A DNA stretch of 41,981 nucleotides, taken from positions 1 through 41,981 of the forward strand of contig WION01000458.1 of assembly GCA_015039365.1 (NCBI GenBank). The letters run 5' to 3'. Below, one piece after another: positions 18,795-30,976 of this stretch; position 1 is the first letter of the stretch; the number at the start of each line of letters is the position of its first letter. Origin of the DNA: Amanita rubescens (taxonomy: Eukaryota; Basidiomycota; Agaricomycetes; Agaricales; Amanitaceae). Both the position numbers and the translations under genes were made by a program. The notes beneath the pieces are model-generated. The model worked only from the letters and a program-made list of their open reading frames with translations, searched no databases and had not been told where the DNA came from.

Positions 18795-21206
18795 ATGCTG
18801 AGCGCCATCGCAGCGCGCAAGGCTGCCCAGACTTTGCGTGCTGATACTTCAACCATCCAAGTTGCTGAAGAGGAGTCAGAAGACACGAATATCGAAGAAG
18901 AAGACGTCATTGTGCATGTCAAAAAGAGAGTTAAACGCAAGCCACTCGCCAACCGTTCTCTGAGCGGCGGGACGACAAAAAGAAGCCTCGGTATTTTGCG
19001 GAAAAACAAGGGGAACCCATTCCTGGATCGGCGTCGTCCAGCGACGCGGAAATTGACCAGCCCATCGGGCGGGCGTGGTCTCCCAGCGTACCCCTCCAAG
19101 ATGCTTCAGATGAAGAACAAAATCGAGTCAAATCGCCGGCGACTTTGCAACGTTTGACGACTTTCACGCCGACTCTGAACCAAAATATTTTTCACTTGTC
19201 TCAAGACAAGCTTTCTGTTTTGGGCTTAAAGTCGGCGCAAGGAACTCTTATTGCAATATCGGCGGAAGAGACTCTCAGTATTGGGGGCACGTACTTGCTT
19301 ACAATTCTCAGGGGAACGATTTCTTTGCTTGGGACGTCGATTGGGGCTTCCACGAGATGTCACCGCGTATATGCACCGAAATCATCTCCGCTTCCGGTGC
19401 TAGAGGCAGTTTCCTCCGAGCCGTCGATCTTGAGCGACGAAGTATCTAGTTGGCTAGGATTCGATGGCCTATGCGGCGCCATCGTCTTGATTCAAGAGTT
19501 GCGAACCGGAATTCAAGGTTTAGGAAACCTTTGCAAGGTGTTTTCAGGCATATTTGATTATGATAGCCCAAGTGAAGATACCAAGATGCTAAATGTACCT
19601 GGTGCATATATGGTAGTATTCTCCTCTCTTTTGCAGAGTCTTTGATTTAACGTAGACAAGCTTAGGAATCAGGAGAAAGATTTTGAACCCTATGTAGTCC
19701 CAAAGTCTTGGGCTACTGCGTTTGATAATATGTCGCCGCCAGCTAGCGGGGGCGTTTATTTCATCAAGGGTCCTAAGAAAACTGGCAAGAGTACTTTTGC
19801 CAGAACCCTTCTCAATCGCTTGCTAGCACAGTAAGTAATCCAATCTCGTCGTATTCTTCCTCCTGGTGACCAACTAGATGGCTTTAGATTCGAACGTGTT
19901 GCGTATCTAGAGTGCGATCCGGGCCAATCTGAATTCACGCCCGGTGGCATGGTGGCATTGAATGTCATCGAAGACTATTGCTTTGGTGCGTGTTTTGTAT
20001 ATCCTTCGACGAAACACGACTAAAGAACGGAACAGGACCTCCATTTTCTCATCCGACACTGTCTAACAGAGCGCACTATATTGGAGCTACAACGCCACGA
20101 TCATCGCCTGCACATTACCTGGCTTCTGTTCAAGCCCTATTCCAGGTGTACGAGCTTGACGTTCGCACCCCCATTCTTTCCTATGATGATCGTATGGATG
20201 TTCACGTAGAGTCCGAGCTGGAGCTGCTGAACCGCATATCGGATGTCATCCCACTCGTGGTCAACACAATGGGTTGGAACAAAGGTATTGGTGCCGACCT
20301 GACCCAAAGAATCCAAGACATTGTCCAGCCAACGCACATATTTGAGATCACTGCCAACTCTATCGATGATTTTAACTACGAGACTACGATGATTAAACTA
20401 CGAGAAACCCACCCGACTTTGGGTTTTAGGCCCCTCCACACTCTATATACTCCTGCCGACCATCGTGTTATCAATCTTCTCTCACATCTCCATGCTGTTT
20501 TCCCAACGCCATCTCGGAGATCGCAGACCTGTCTAGTACGACCTCACTTGAGCAAATCACAGCCACGTCCTGGAGAACGGCGTTGCCGCTTTGTTCTCAA
20601 GTACCTTACGCTGTAGATTGGCGAGTTGCCCTGGATCGAGTCGTTCTCGTAGGAAGCAGCGCAGAAGATGTTATTCCCGCGGAAGTGGGACGCGTGTTGA
20701 ATGGGGCTTTGGTCGGCCTTGTGTCCAGTTGGGAAGATGGTGTAAACTCAAACGGTGACGTGTTGATTACGGATAGCGGGAATCAATATTCGCAAGAGTT
20801 ATCGTCCACGCACCATATGCTGCCTTATGTGCAAGGAGCTCAGCCGCCTGCACCGACGTCCTCAACCTGTTTAGGGATAGCGCTTATTCGTTCCATGTCT
20901 CATTCCTCTCCAACAACTAGGCCTGGGGTTCCTGAAACGGAATCTTCCGAGGTGGAGATGCACGTTCTTACGCCCGTACCACCTACTTCCCTCAAGCACT
21001 CCCGCGTATTCGTCAAGGGAGAGATGGAGTTACCTGTTTGGGGTATGCTCGACTATAATGCGGGTGGAGATGATGATGAATGGAAGAACGGCGTGGCTGG
21101 GGTGGAGTGGGGACGGGTGCCGTATCTTCAATGGGGTAAAGGCGAGGGAGCAGGTTCGCAGCGAAGACGTGTGAGAAGGAATCTGATGCGCAAGGCGCAG
21201 ATGTGA
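18795..21206 (+). CDS. GRC3: Polynucleotide 5'-hydroxyl-kinase GRC3/Nol9 (rRNA processing)
   Basis: GRC3 phosphorylates 5'-OH RNA ends during ITS2 processing of pre-rRNA in the nucleolus, with the LAS1 nuclease. The N-terminus is basic and acidic (MLSAIAARKAAQ; EEESEDTNIEEEDV). Then come the central fold (AIVLIQELRTGIQGLGNLCKVF), a Walker A GPKKTGKST near 19,770, LECDPGQSEFTPGG after an intron, and HPTLSNRAHYIGATTPRSSP. Further on are PLVVNTMGWNKGIG, ADHRVINLLSHLHAVFP, VPYAVDWRVALDRVVLVG and the C-terminal VPYLQWGKGEG. Two places need a single extra base to stay in frame: the A5 run at 18,977-18,981 and the C3 run at 20,502-20,504. The link around 19,612-19,665 is also unresolved. As this gene is normally essential and single-copy, sequencing error is the simplest reason. 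Confidence 0.85.
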
Positions 21207-21421
21207 TATTGCCAGCTCGGCCTCGAAGATTGGTACCGTCATCAGGCATGTGCATGAACTTCAGACTCGTGGTTGCACCCAAAAAACATCGGCGCAGGAC
21301 AAAACATTACGTTCCATTGTATCCGCCTAACCACTTGCGAAGCTCGGTTGCATTGGCACCAGGTATTAGATACCTTAGAAGTGTATCGGAAGCGTGCGAT
21401 TGAGGGCTAGTTGTGTTTATT

Positions 21422-22529
21422 TTAAACCCCTACATGATTTATATGCTGGCGCTCGTCTGTAAGGTCTTTTGCCCAAGACTGTACCTCCGGATGTTGTATC
21501 AGAGGAATACTAGAGTCATAAAAGACTTGAAGATTAGTAGCGCCTCTTCTCTCGTATTCAAGAGCTGTTGTGAGTTCGTACAGCAGAAAATACCAAGAAA
21601 CACAGAGACGCGCCTTGAGAGGCCATTTCGAACCTATCCAGATCTAGAATTTTCAAATTTCATTCGATGACGAAGGATTGGCTATGGGCATCAATTGTTA
21701 CCTTTCACGAACTTTGCCTCGGCAGTTTGGCCTTCTTCATATTCCTAAAACGACAAGTTATGTCAACTGTAGCGCGAAAGGGAACCACCAGGCACACCTT
21801 CCACAGGGCATATATGCGTTGCGCAGCGGGGCTGAAATGTAGCATGTCGTGCACGAAATTGTGCATCGCTTCCTGCAAAGCTTGAGAATGTCCGATTACA
21901 ACGATTATTGGCATACATACCTCTTCCAATCTCCGTTTCTCCGCCTTTGTTATACCCTCCTGAGGTGCAATATCACCAACTGTGATGGTTTTAGTTACAT
22001 ATATGTTGTCACCCTTTATTGCACCAACCTTGTGCTTCTGCGAGATCATGGACGATAGCCATCATCACACATCTAATGTAAATTGAATTATATGCGCATC
22101 CGTTGTAAATCATGACTGGGCAGTGAACGTACCTTGAGACATCTAGGCTAGTATCCGTCGTGCACATCGCCAGGACCGCCATTCGGTACATGTGATCGGA
22201 TATACTTGATCCAAGTCAATATAACATTTACGAATACTGTTCGTGCTTGCCTTTCGGGGCCCGGTATCTTTACGTTCGTTATGTTGGTGAGATAAATGAA
22301 AATAGATGACTAGACGTACGTTTTGGTTAATCCACCCTGTGCGCTTTTGCGTCTGACTCCCGAAGTGAACTAAAATCTTACACAAGAGTGGTGGGGGCCC
22401 AGTTACCTTCAGCCTCTCCAGGATATGGAAGAATGCGAGCCTATCTACCGATTCATTGCCAGTTGGAGAATACAGAGGAGGAAATGTGCGTTTGGATTCA
22501 GTGGTTGACGTGAAAGACATAATAGACAT
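21422..22529 (-). CDS. HD-domain 5'-deoxynucleotidase (YGK1/HDDC2 family)
   Basis: These HD-domain enzymes dephosphorylate (deoxy)nucleoside 5'-monophosphates. About seven or eight small exons join by phase. The N-terminus is MSIMSFTSTTESKRT, then ESVDRLAFFHILERLK, TQKRTGWINQNV, and HMYRMAVLAMCTTD. The metal-binding motif is CVMMAIVHDLAEAQ (HD pair visible), then VGDIAPQEGITKAEKRRLEE, EAMHNFVHDMLHFSPAAQRI, EYEEGQTAEAKFVKDLDRFEMASQ, and the C-terminal LEYERRGATNLQVFYDSS ending INHVGV with stop at 21,422-21,424. The upstream His of the first HD-type motif (SDH/ADH) is at the exon that begins near HMYR. No frameshift noticed. Convergent with GRC3, about 215 bp apart. Confidence 0.82.
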
Positions 22530-23326
22530 GATATAAAGTAAAACCGGCCCGGAAATGGATTCCGGATTCCGGACTATCTAGGGATTTACCGTTTACGAGT
22601 ACTTTCGCGCCTGCTACGTGTAACATAGATACTAAGATAGATTGGAATGGCAAAGTGAAACGATATCTTCAAACCTGGTTCTCGTATGCACTTCCATCTC
22701 AATGTGATTATATCTCTCAGCCCCACTTTACCATTATCTGCAACTATCATTATTTCTGACAGGATCTAGAATGTATGCGCCAAAACGACTGCACGTCAGC
22801 ATTGTACGTGACGCCAGGAGGTTGTTTCAGATGCGTGAGTACGACGGGCGACGGTCGTGAGATTCTGGAATCTGTATGTGCAAGTTATATTTCTGTTTCT
22901 CCTTTTCCGCTCGTGCGGCATCATGTACGACACGGTGATTATCATTTTAGCCACCGCACATGCGAACAAGATGGTCCAATCACTCGCGTCTCTTCGACCA
23001 GGTGCGTGCGCCCTCTCGCTCAGCTATCCATTTAGAAATTTCGGTATCATAGTATTGCATGTGACATCTTGCTCGCTCCCAAGATTGTTTACTGGGTTTT
23101 AGAAGCGCAAGTGCCATGACCCTGGATAATACTTGAGAAAAGTCTTTTTTGGCTGGAAAGGTTCAAAACATTCATCCAGTGGTGATGCATATATGCATAT
23201 GTGATGCCTAACGAACCGACGCTTCGCAACGCGCTGGAATGCTACCGTATCAGCGTCACTACGTCAGACTGGATCAGGAACTTGACCATCTGGTCCTGTC
23301 AGGCACTTCCCATGAGCTTGGAAGTG

Positions 23327-23372
23327 ATTGGCTAGCTATTTTTACGATTTGATACAGGTCATCGTTGATTGG
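23327..23372 (+). promoter_or_regulatory. Paired inverted CCAAT boxes, left VIT1 copy
   Basis: GATTGGCTAGCTATTTT and GTTGATTGGCTGG place two ATTGG motifs (CCAAT on the other strand) 41 bp apart, about 125-165 bp before the start codon. The right copy keeps both boxes at nearly the same spacing. CCAAT-binding complex with HapX controls vacuolar iron transporters in ascomycetes; extension to this fungus is inference. Confidence 0.5.
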
Positions 23373-23492
23373 CTGGTGCCATGTGGACCTTGAACGTTCG
23401 ATGGCTATCTAGTGTCCATATTTCAAGGGAAACGATTCTACTCCTATACTTGGCAACCAGCGCAGTCTACCCCAGCTAAAGCACCAGGTGCA

Positions 23493-24376
23493 ATGGCCCA
23501 CCCTACCTCTCGCCTCCACCGAAAAAGGACGTGATTCGGTGTTATACGAGTCATTGCTGGAAAGTCAAGCTACGAACGAAAACCATCCAGACCTGGGCGA
23601 TATTATAAGAGACATCACCATTGGTTTCGGCAGATGGCCTTACTGTACCATTTGCGCTAACCGCTGGCTTGTCTAGTCTCGGCTCTTCCAAACATTGTCA
23701 TAACTGTGGCCTGGCAGAGCTGTTAGTGGTGCCATCTCGATGGGACTAGGGGCTACCTCGCCGCGGTGACGGAGCGCGATCGTTACCTCAGTGAAGAAAA
23801 GCGTCAGAGGGAGCAGGGTGCTTACGAGACCTGACGCAAAGAAGATTTACGACCTATTTGCGCAATACGGAATAAGCAAAGAAGCAAGCGGGGCTATCGT
23901 AGATGAGCTAAGTAGAGATGACGATAGTTGGGTCAAGGTACGTTCTAATAAGTGGCTCTAATCCGTGCATAGCTGACGCGCATCTGAAAAAGTTCATGAT
24001 GGATTTTGAGCTTAAACTTGAGAAGCCTAACGTCTCCAGGGCATGGATCTCTGCAGGTACAATGGGTCTTTCTTACTTTATTGGTGTGTAATTTATCTCT
24101 CGCATTTGAAATTGTAAGAGTTACTGATGATGTTATGAAGGTGGTCTCCTACCTATGATACCCTACTTCGTCATAGACAATGTTACCCACGCATTATTCG
24201 TTTCAATTGCCGTTACCTTCATAGTACTGGTAGCGTTCGGCTTCGTCAAAAACTATGTCACGATTAAAACGAAGCGCGCTGGCTTCTATGGCGCGGTGCA
24301 GACAGTAATTGTCGGCGCGCTGGCTGCAGGGACGAGCTACGCGATCGTACGAGGCATTAATCATAGCAATGCCTAG
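23493..24376 (+). pseudogene. Decayed Ccc1/VIT1-type vacuolar iron transporter (copy 1)
   Basis: Compared with the right-hand copy, this one has several indels in the first exon. The frame slips just after the ATG. There is an extra base at 'ATTGGTTTCGGCAG' near 23,622, and losses near 23,700 (CTGTGGCC), 23,722 (CTGTTAGTGG) and 23,751 (GGGGCTACC). Recognisable pieces remain: TEKGRDS, DIIRDITIGF, EEKRQREQ, and an intact 3' part in one frame. That part spans KFMMDFELKLEKPNVSRAWIS, an intron near 24,089-24,140, GGLLPMIPYF and VAFGFVKNYVTIKTKRAGF, ending GINHSNA. The 3' half is thus better preserved than the 5' half. Some slips could be sequence errors, but the number and the insertion favour a true pseudogene. 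Confidence 0.72.
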
Positions 24377-24419
24377 TCCCCACCATGGACCTGTAGCAGG
24401 AACTCGCAATGAGTTCCGT

Positions 24420-26394
24420 GTGATAGTTAAAATATAGTGTATCGGTTGGTGATTTTTTTGCTCTTTTGTCTAATAACAATTGGGACTGTGGGATTCGCTT
24501 TCCTGAATCTCTGCCAGAAATCAATAGACGGATATGGCAAGGATATAGAACATTCAACCCGTTGCCAGCTCCCATTCTCACCATGGTGACACTACCCTCG
24601 GACAACAACTAGTAGAGCATCGGCAATCCACAGCGCATCTCAATCATAGCCCATTCACAAAATTCCTAACAGGGGCACATGTATTAACAATCAAAATTAT
24701 GTCTGGCATTTGGCAAAGGTTAGCTTAGAGCCTTGCATACAAACGGACGTCGGGATCAATGGAGCACTTGGAGATGAGACTTTGCCGTTATCTGCCAAAA
24801 GGGGTGATCGTGCGTTATTGATCTTTGTTAAGTTCTATGTCAACCATTGAGCAGGTCACCCTCATTGTCCACTGTATCCTTGGAGGTACTCGCCATTCCC
24901 GTGATTCTATTCACGACCTTGCCACAGGGATCAGGTCACCAGCCTTGTGGCTCGTCGTGTCTGATCGCAAACTCATATTATCCTCAAAGTTCGGCTCTCG
25001 ACCACTTCCATTCGAATACTCAACGCTTCAGCTCTCATTGCAGGTCAATGAATTTAATGCCATTGCGCGCCGTATTCTGCGAAAAACATAATATCGGATT
25101 CATTTGTCACTCAGGTGATGGACGAAGGACCGATACTCTGCTATATCGACCCATTCCTCGGCGTACGCACGGACGCGGCTGACGTCACCGTCTCTTGCAA
25201 CGAATATCTCTGGGACCACCCTGACAGCCTTAGGGAGCAACCGACAAAGTATCTCAAATTTGGAAATGAATCGAGAAACCAGTTGAGGAGAGAAGACCGG
25301 TCTGGAAGGCTTCAAAGAGCCATCTACGAGCCGACTCAACTTCCGGTCTACGATTCATCTGCCAGCTCGCGTTATCCTCATTTTTCTACACGATGTGTTC
25401 GATGCTTATGCCGATCTTGACCTCATTCAAGAACCTATAGCACGAGTATCAACCCGCCGAGGACATGCTCACTCTATGTGCCCTATATGGACAACTCGTC
25501 AAGATTTACTGCAAATAAACAGATGGAAAAGTTGTGTGCGCGATAGAAGCAGTGCGAAACTCAAGCTAGAAGTGAAGGAATTGAACTGGGTTATGGAAAG
25601 AGGATGAGAATGCGGCAAAAGCTAAATCTTGGTACGACAACTTGTTATTAGGTCGGCGAGCTACCGGTTAATACAAGATTGAGGTCAAGGCTTAGAGAGT
25701 CCATCCGTTCACCATTTGACCCCCAGTAGCGGAATGACGACGAGCATCGATGACTGTTCTTACACCCTTCTGGTCTGGTCCGAAGCGAACAATAGTTCAT
25801 AGCGAAGCCTTCTTGCCGACCCGTATTTTGGTTGTTCCTCTGATCCACCGTATGCTCTCTTACGGATGAAAGACTTGCGTCAGCGAAGGAAACGGAGCGT
25901 CAACTTTCTTTCCCCCTTTTTACGTTGATGCTCGTTCCTTCAATGCCCATCGCGGCCAGCGGGCGCCGTCCTATTATCCCGTAAAGATGTCTGGCGACTA
26001 GCGAGGTACGGTATAGGAGAGCGACGACAGCTGAACGAAAGGAAAGAGCAGAAATACAGCGGAGGGGAAGATCAGAAAGCTCTTCGCCAGATAGCTTGAA
26101 TGGACAAAGACATAATTCAAGTTCGTGCAATGCATGCGACACGACACAAAAATGATCAGTCGCTACCAATATTTGGTTAATAACGGCATACCAGTGAACG
26201 CAAGGCTGGCACAGAGATTGCAAGGCATGGTGAGGCCTGATGGGGTGCATCAGTCAACGGATCACGAAATCCAGATGCATGAGCCTAAGCAGAATGTGCG
26301 CTCGCCTAAACCGCGGTGCACATATCACGAATGGATAGCAAGATATCGGTAAGCGTTATACGCGGCACTAGTAGGACACAGCCTCGTTGTTTCA
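24420..26394. other. Spacer between VIT1 copies, one unrecognised open stretch
   Basis: No family recognised. On the plus strand 25,115-25,420 encodes DEGPILCYIDPFLGVRTDAA, then SCNEYLWDHPDSLREQPTKY, which reads like real protein. A following frame (25,395-25,607) contains DAYADLDLIQEPIARVSTRR, so a small multi-exon gene of about 24,700-25,610 is possible. Its start and splice sites are unclear. The remainder to 26,394 shows nothing I can support. Confidence 0.35.
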
Positions 26395-26959
26395 GTGCAC
26401 GAGTACAGTGACAAATGGTAGCCAGTTCCCGGGTCCGGGGTTCATACATCAGTGATGGCTTCCTGTTTCTCCTTTTCCACTACTGTGCACCGGCGCCCGT
26501 GTCCAAGGTGATTATCACAGTCATCGCACATGGTCGAGGTCAAACTTCAAACGTCAATCACAATATGCATATGAACTTGCAATTGGAAATTTACGACTGC
26601 CGTGTGCGCGTTATTGCCTAGATGCGCTGGAAACATTTCCAAAAATAAACACATTCACATCCATTCATTAAACGTTATTACACTGGGCGGCCGGGCGGGA
26701 ATCTACATCACGATGCTGTACAACTTACTCCTCCTACAATCCCGTCCACTCGGGACCAAGATTCTTGTAAGTTTAGCCACGGCTCAATTCATTTGATTCA
26801 AAAGCTCAACCCTGACCTGGATGGCTTAAAGCTCAGTCATCTGGTAGTGTATAGTAGAAGCGCTCCGGCAGTTGCAAGGGATTACCGGTTACTAGATTAG
26901 GAAACGAGCATCCAGCTGGATTAGGAAATTAACGTTACCTTTGAAATCCATCCAGTGCG

Positions 26960-27006
26960 ATTGGTTAGCTATTTTCGGGGATTTGAAACAAACCATCGAT
27001 GATTGG
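26960..27006 (+). promoter_or_regulatory. Paired inverted CCAAT boxes, right VIT1 copy
   Basis: ATTGG at 26,960-26,964 and again at 27,002-27,006, 42 bp apart, inside GATTGGTTAGC and GATTGGTTTG. Same arrangement as in the left copy although the sequence between has drifted. Confidence 0.5.
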
Positions 27007-27080
27007 TTTGTGCAACGCGGCACAACACGGCACGCAGATGCCTACCTCGATTTCAGGCTAGAGGGGATTGAACGCTAACC

Positions 27081-27088
27081 TTTATAAG
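27081..27088 (+). promoter_or_regulatory. TATA-like box of VIT1 copy 2
   Basis: TTTATAAG lies about 45 bp before the start codon at 27,131, a plausible core promoter with a short leader. The left copy does not keep a comparable motif. Confidence 0.45.
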
Positions 27089-27130
27089 TTGTGAGAACGG
27101 CGCGAAAACCAACGCTCAAGCTCAAACATA

Positions 27131-28026
27131 ATGGCTTCCCTACCTCTCTCCTCTGCAGAAAAAGGACAAGACTCATCAAGCTCACTGCTAAAAAGTCACA
27201 TTGCTGGTGAAAGCCATTCAAACGCAGCCGACATTATACGCGACGCCATCATTGGCTTCGCAGATGGCCTCACTGTACCATTCGCGCTCACGGCTGGCCT
27301 GTCCAGCCTTGGTTCTTCCAAGCTTGTCATAACTGGTGGCCTAGCAGAGCTGTTCAGCGGCGCCATTTCGATGGGGCTGGGGGCTTACCTCGCTGCGGTG
27401 ACAGACCGAGACCGTTACATAAGTGAAGAGAAGCGCGAAAGGGAGGAAGTGGCAACGAAACCCGAGGCAGAGAAGCAGGAGATCCACGACATATTTTCTC
27501 AGTACGGAATAAGCAAAGATGCAAGCCAGGCTGTTGTAGATGACTTGGTTAAAAATGAAGACCATTGGGTTCGGGTATGTTCTGAATATGTGGCTCTGGA
27601 CAGTGTATAGCTGACACAACGCATTTCCAAATAAGTTCATGATGGACTTTGAACTTAAACTTGAGAAGCCCAATGTTTCCGAGCGTGGATTTCCGCAGGT
27701 ACAATGGGACTTTCTTACTTTATTGGTCGGTGCCCAACTTGACCCGTCATCTGAAACTATACATGAGGTGCTAATGATATTATTAAGGCGGTCTCCTACC
27801 TATGATCCCTTATTTCGCCATAAACAACGTTACCCGCGCCTTGTTTGTCTCAATCGCAATTACTTTCGTTGTTCTGGTAGCTTTCGGCTTCGTCAAAAAT
27901 TATGTCACGATCAAAACAAAACGTGCTGGCTTCTATGGTGCAGTCCAAACGGTGATTGTCGGTGCACTGGCCGCAGGGACGAGCTACGGAATCGTACGAG
28001 GCATTAATCATAGCAATATCTCGTAA
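27131..28026 (+). CDS. Ccc1/VIT1-type vacuolar iron (Fe/Mn) transporter (copy 2)
   Basis: VIT1/Ccc1 proteins move ferrous iron or manganese into the vacuole. Start MASLPLSSAEKG at 27,131. Helix 1 is IIGFADGLTVPFALTAGLSS and helix 2 is TGGLAELFSGAISMGLGAYL. The cytosolic metal-binding region has many Glu (EEKREREEVATKPEAEKQE), then YGISKDASQAVVDDLV. After a GTATGT intron comes FMMDFELKLEKPN. After a second intron (about 27,727-27,786) come GGLLPMIPYFAINNVT, ALFVSIAITFVVLVAFGFVK and KTKRAGFYGAVQTVIVGALA, ending GINHSNIS. Relative to copy 1, one base is missing at the C pair 27,679-27,680. Adding one C restores VSRAWISAG, so error or recent mutation is possible. Family membership is certain. Confidence 0.88.
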
Positions 28027-28059
28027 TGACCATGGACTCCTGAATAAACGCGATTCAAG

Positions 28060-29729
28060 TTCCGTGTATAGTAGTTGCATGTACACCCTTTCGGTGACTC
28101 GTTGCCTTTGCCTAATTATAATTACCATTTGTATAATGTTAACGTTTGACACTGTATGGGAGCTCAAAACAAACCTTTTCCTCATGCAAAAAGTGGAACG
28201 TAGTCGTATGCTTCGGCTTGCACGCCCCTGAATGCGCGTAATCGGGGTCGGCACGCGAGCGCTCATGACTGCTGTGAAATGCGCTGCCACATCGTCTATT
28301 TGAAATGCAATTGTCGGCGTAATTGTTGGCGACTGTCAACAGCGTTTGGGGTTCCAACTTCCAGCGTCCAAAATCCTATGGCAGTCGTGCCTCGTGAGAT
28401 CGCGAAGCGAAACTCCACGCTCTTTTGAAAGTACAACAAATACATCTTATAATGACGAGATGGAGCAAAAGACAATCAAGATGCTAAACCAGCCCCGCAG
28501 GCGCAATCCTGTTGGTAACTTGCTGTAACCTGGAGCAGTCATTGCACCCACATCAAACAGATCATTAACGGGTGGGTTTGAATGAGCGAACGTAACACGG
28601 CTCGGTGTTTCCCAGTTTAGCCATTGAACTAAGTTATGTGCGGGCTTCCGTGGCGACTCCGCGAGGATTGTACGTTTTGGAGTAAAAACAGTTGGTGCGT
28701 GAGTAAAAAGAATTGTTCCAAATTTGAATTTCTCCAGACAGTTCGGTTTATGGTCGGTTCCTTCACCGCCTGAAGTAGCGTATCTCGGTTACAGTATTGC
28801 CAATTTGTCGCCGAGAAAGAGTTACGAGAGCATCGGGCCGGCATCAGTTAATTTTCCTTGGGATGATTTGACCCATTCTTTGCAATAAGGACAATACTCC
28901 AGAGGTGTTAGATCTATCTGTTGGCATTCGCGCGAACAGCAGTAGCCTCAGGAGCTCACAGTATCAGGTTCGGGAGTAATAAGAACCTGACCAAAAGCTG
29001 CAACTTGAAATAGCAACGTGTGGCCCAGCAGCATGAGTCTAGCCTTAAGTATATCTCGGCATCTACTTCACATCTTGTATTTCGTCGCTAACTGGAATAA
29101 GTAAGACCGTCCTCGGTCTCGAAAGCTTTAATAAGATGTCCGTCTTCATGTCACCAAGTGTTCTCATATCCGTCCGTTATCCATATCGTAACAAACTGGT
29201 GCGCATCTCTTGTTCCGTGATGTTAGAGTCCGGGTATTAGACGGAGGCTGAATTTGCGCCAAGTCAAGATCTTGTGTGAGAAAGAAGTCTTAGCCACACC
29301 ATGGGATGTAGTGTCGGTCCGGAATCCAGGATGGCGCGTCACAGCCATCGAGACTTGCCTGCACCAAAGTTGGAGTTTCGAAAAAATGGCTGCTCTTTGA
29401 GAGGGGTCCGTTCCATCCGATATCCTGCAGGTACACTCATGTGACATACCATAAGATATGATTTAGCTCGTGGTGGCTAACTTACGAAGGAGTAGTGTTC
29501 TTTGGGAGCATGTTTTGTCAAACGAGACATCTTTCAAATATATCCGTCTTGTTGAGTTTGGGCAGTGAGCCTTTTAGATCTGATGTATTGCTTTTTTTCG
29601 TGAGGCTGAGGTACCAAGTTGATTAAATGAGGTGGCCCTGTCAAATGTCGGATAAGATATTGCCCTTGTTTGGCAAGGGAGTGTTGTTTTCTAGATGTAC
29701 TCATTTGGTTCTCAAGTTATTGTCATCGG
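28060..29729. other. Intergenic region, 1.7 kb
   Basis: Several short open frames on both strands, none with recognisable protein features or splice-consistent extensions. I found no tRNA-like cloverleaf by eye. It probably contains the downstream flank of VIT1 and the promoter of the TFIIE-beta gene. Confidence 0.5.
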
Positions 29730-30976
29730 ATGACTAAGACGATCCAGTCGTCCTTCATGTCAAGCCTTGCCAAAGACGCCGCTGCTTTCAAGTCGACTCT
29801 ACAGCGGCAAGATACCACATCTTGGCACTCACACGCACGCCCAGATGAGGCCTCGAATGAGCCATCTCCGTCAGCGGAGCCTTCAAACTCACCTACCAAG
29901 AAGAAACGGCCAAAATCAAGTAAGAAGTGCCTTTCGTTTTTCGGACCTGACTTACGCTTGTAACTTGAAGATATTGTATATTCCCAGCCTGCAGACACGG
30001 GAACCGGAACACATGTCAATACACAGCTTGTATACGCCGTCGATCATCTAAAGGTTTCATATAATCGTGCACACTCCCAGGGCAGTCTGACTTAGCCATG
30101 TCGTCCAGTCGACGCATAATCCAATGCGTTTGCAAGACTTGGCCATCGTTACCAACACACCTCTGGACACGGACTCTGTCCTGCTCGAACGATTTAGGAG
30201 TCACGATCGTGTTCAATATGATCCAAAAACAGACCTCTATTCCTACAAGGTTAGTCTTTTGCGTGTCTCAGTATCTGGTTTCTGACGTTGCGAAACCTCT
30301 AGCACGAATTCAACTTTAGGAACAAGGCAGCCTTATTAACGGAGATTCAGCGTCAGACGAGGAAAGGTGGAGGTCTTTCTGTGAGGGCGTTAAAAGAGTC
30401 TTGGAAAGAAGCACCGCAAGCTATCGAGGAACTGGAGAAGGAAGGCGAAGTTCTCGTGACCCGAACTGTGAAAGACGGTCAATTGCGGATGGTGTTTTGG
30501 AATGAGATAAAGCCGACGGAGGAGGAAGGAGGTATGCTCGTCGAGAAAGGTACGCTTTGCACCTTTCGTGTTATTGGAGGACCAGGTCTCTCCTCGAGAA
30601 GCATTGCTTTAAAATTGACTGCTTCGTTCGCCCAATGCACATTCGGATAATGTTGACGCATTTTCTTTCCCTCGTTTGGAAACATTAGAGTTCCATGACC
30701 TGTGGCACTCGCTGAAAGTTCCGAACGAGGTAGACCTGCTCAAGCAATTAGCATCAGGTATGAAGCTTGCTGTTATATTGGTATCGACGCTTAACAACAT
30801 GTGCAACAGAGGGCTTGCAAGCTACCGCAGCAGAAGCTCTTATGCCAAAGGCACCAACGACGAAGAGGAAAGGTAAACGTGGAGGTGCGCCCCGGCAGCG
30901 TCCGGTCCGCATCACGAACGTGCATCTGAGGGGGGAGATTGACTTGTCGAGGGACTACGTTGCACCTGGGAAGTAA
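29730..30976 (+). CDS. TFA2: Transcription initiation factor IIE subunit beta
   Basis: TFIIE-beta works with TFIIE-alpha in the RNA polymerase II pre-initiation complex and helps recruit TFIIH. Start MTKTIQSSFMSSLAKDAAAF at 29,730, then a Ser/Pro linker (NEPSPSAEPSNSPTKKKRPK). Short exons follow: THVNTQLVYAVDHLK and NKAALLTEIQRQTR. The winged-helix core is VRALKESWKEAPQAIEELEK, EGEVLVTRTVKDGQLRMVFW, then EFHDLWHSLKVPNEVDLLKQ. The basic C-terminus is KRKGKRGGAPRQRPVRITN and ends LRGEIDLSRDYVAPGK, matching the family's very conserved end. Introns near 30,550-30,690 and 30,759-30,809 keep phase. No frame break found. Confidence 0.85.

Larger units (their letters stand above)
22830..24420 (+). 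repeat. Tandem segmental duplication, left copy (decayed VIT1 block)
   Basis: Similar to 26,395-28,060 at an offset growing from about 3575 to 3650 bp. Non-coding similarity starts before the gene (CTGTTTCTCCTTTTCC and GGTGATTATCA with CGCACATG in both copies). It continues through a promoter with two ATTGG boxes and the transporter gene. Confidence 0.75.
26395..28060 (+). repeat. Tandem segmental duplication, right copy (VIT1 block)
   Basis: Partner of 22,830-24,420. Shared landmarks include CTGTTTCTCCTTTTCC near 26,461, GATTGGTTAGCTATTTTC near 26,959, the transporter gene, and the sequence around GAGGCATTAATCATAGCAAT at the gene end. Confidence 0.75.

Noticed and set aside
28629..28680. 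Possible tRNA-like GC-rich stretch
   Set aside because: No B-box (GGTTCGANTCC) and no cloverleaf pairing could be drawn.
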